The translations under genes were made by a program, and so were the position numbers. This document shows positions 6,200-6,228 of a DNA stretch of 6,228 nucleotides, piece after piece (position 1 is the first letter of the stretch; each line of letters begins with the position of its first letter). The notes beneath the pieces were generated by a model that saw nothing but the letters and a program-made list of their open reading frames with translations, was not told where the DNA came from and made no database searches. The stretch is from an uncultured Planctomycetaceae bacterium. GTDB lineage: Bacteria; Planctomycetota; Planctomycetia; Planctomycetales; Planctomycetaceae. The DNA lies in the NCBI GenBank assembly GCA_903898975.1, contig CAIUHT010001312.1:1-6228 (forward strand). Reading direction: 5' to 3'.

Positions 6200-6228
6200 T
6201 GGGGGAAAACGGCGGCGGAGGATGCGGG

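Larger units (their letters stand above)
5605..6228. other. Gene-free GC-rich block upstream of the PpiD-like gene
   Basis: No credible protein is seen in these 624 bp. Open frames on both strands are rich in Arg, Pro, Gly and Ser, have no family resemblance and overlap each other. The left end holds a probable promoter for the PpiD-like gene. The right part (5930-6200) is rich in stable hairpins. A structured RNA or the leader of a gene beyond the window is possible, but I do not recognise RNase P RNA, tmRNA, SRP RNA or a tRNA. Confidence 0.6.

Overview
This is a G+C-rich window, about two-thirds G+C by eye. It comes from a Gram-negative-type bacterium, and the best guess is a member of the Planctomycetota. 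The guess rests on the style of the proteins: a PilT with the GVTGSGKST form of the P-loop, a secreted esterase of the GFSAGG type that is common in planctomycetes, and a membrane-anchored PpiD/SurA-like protein with a long Pro/Glu/Ala linker. Shine-Dalgarno signals are weak and intergenic spaces are long. No rRNA, convincing tRNA, IS element, integrase, CRISPR array or phage gene was seen.

Layout. (1) 1-92: two hairpins downstream of pilT. (2) 93-1277, minus strand: pilT, the type IV pilus retraction ATPase. It is full length and in one frame, but an in-frame amber TAG (753-755) follows directly after the Walker A motif and is itself followed by ATG. (3) 1278-1682: a divergent intergenic region, pyrimidine-rich on the plus strand, carrying 12 perfect copies of a 7-bp repeat (1533-1616). 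(4) 1683-2594, plus strand: an exported alpha/beta-hydrolase (esterase/lipase-like) with a complete catalytic triad. (5) 2595-2997: a convergent intergenic region with degenerate 17-bp and 15-bp tandem repeats and a perfect 17-bp hairpin that probably terminates from both sides. (6) 2998-5604, minus strand: an 868-residue PpiD/SurA-N-like membrane-anchored periplasmic protein. (7) 5605-6228: no credible gene. This part holds a likely promoter for the PpiD-like gene and several GC-rich hairpins, one group of which looks vaguely like a cloverleaf.

The three genes do not form one operon: pilT and the hydrolase diverge, and the hydrolase and the PpiD-like gene converge. They share only an envelope theme (pilus motor, exported hydrolase, periplasmic folding factor). 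I do not see a new multi-gene system. The points most worth checking are the amber codon in pilT, the heptanucleotide repeat upstream of the hydrolase, the apparent loss of the parvulin domain in the PpiD-like protein, and the structured gene-free block at the right end.
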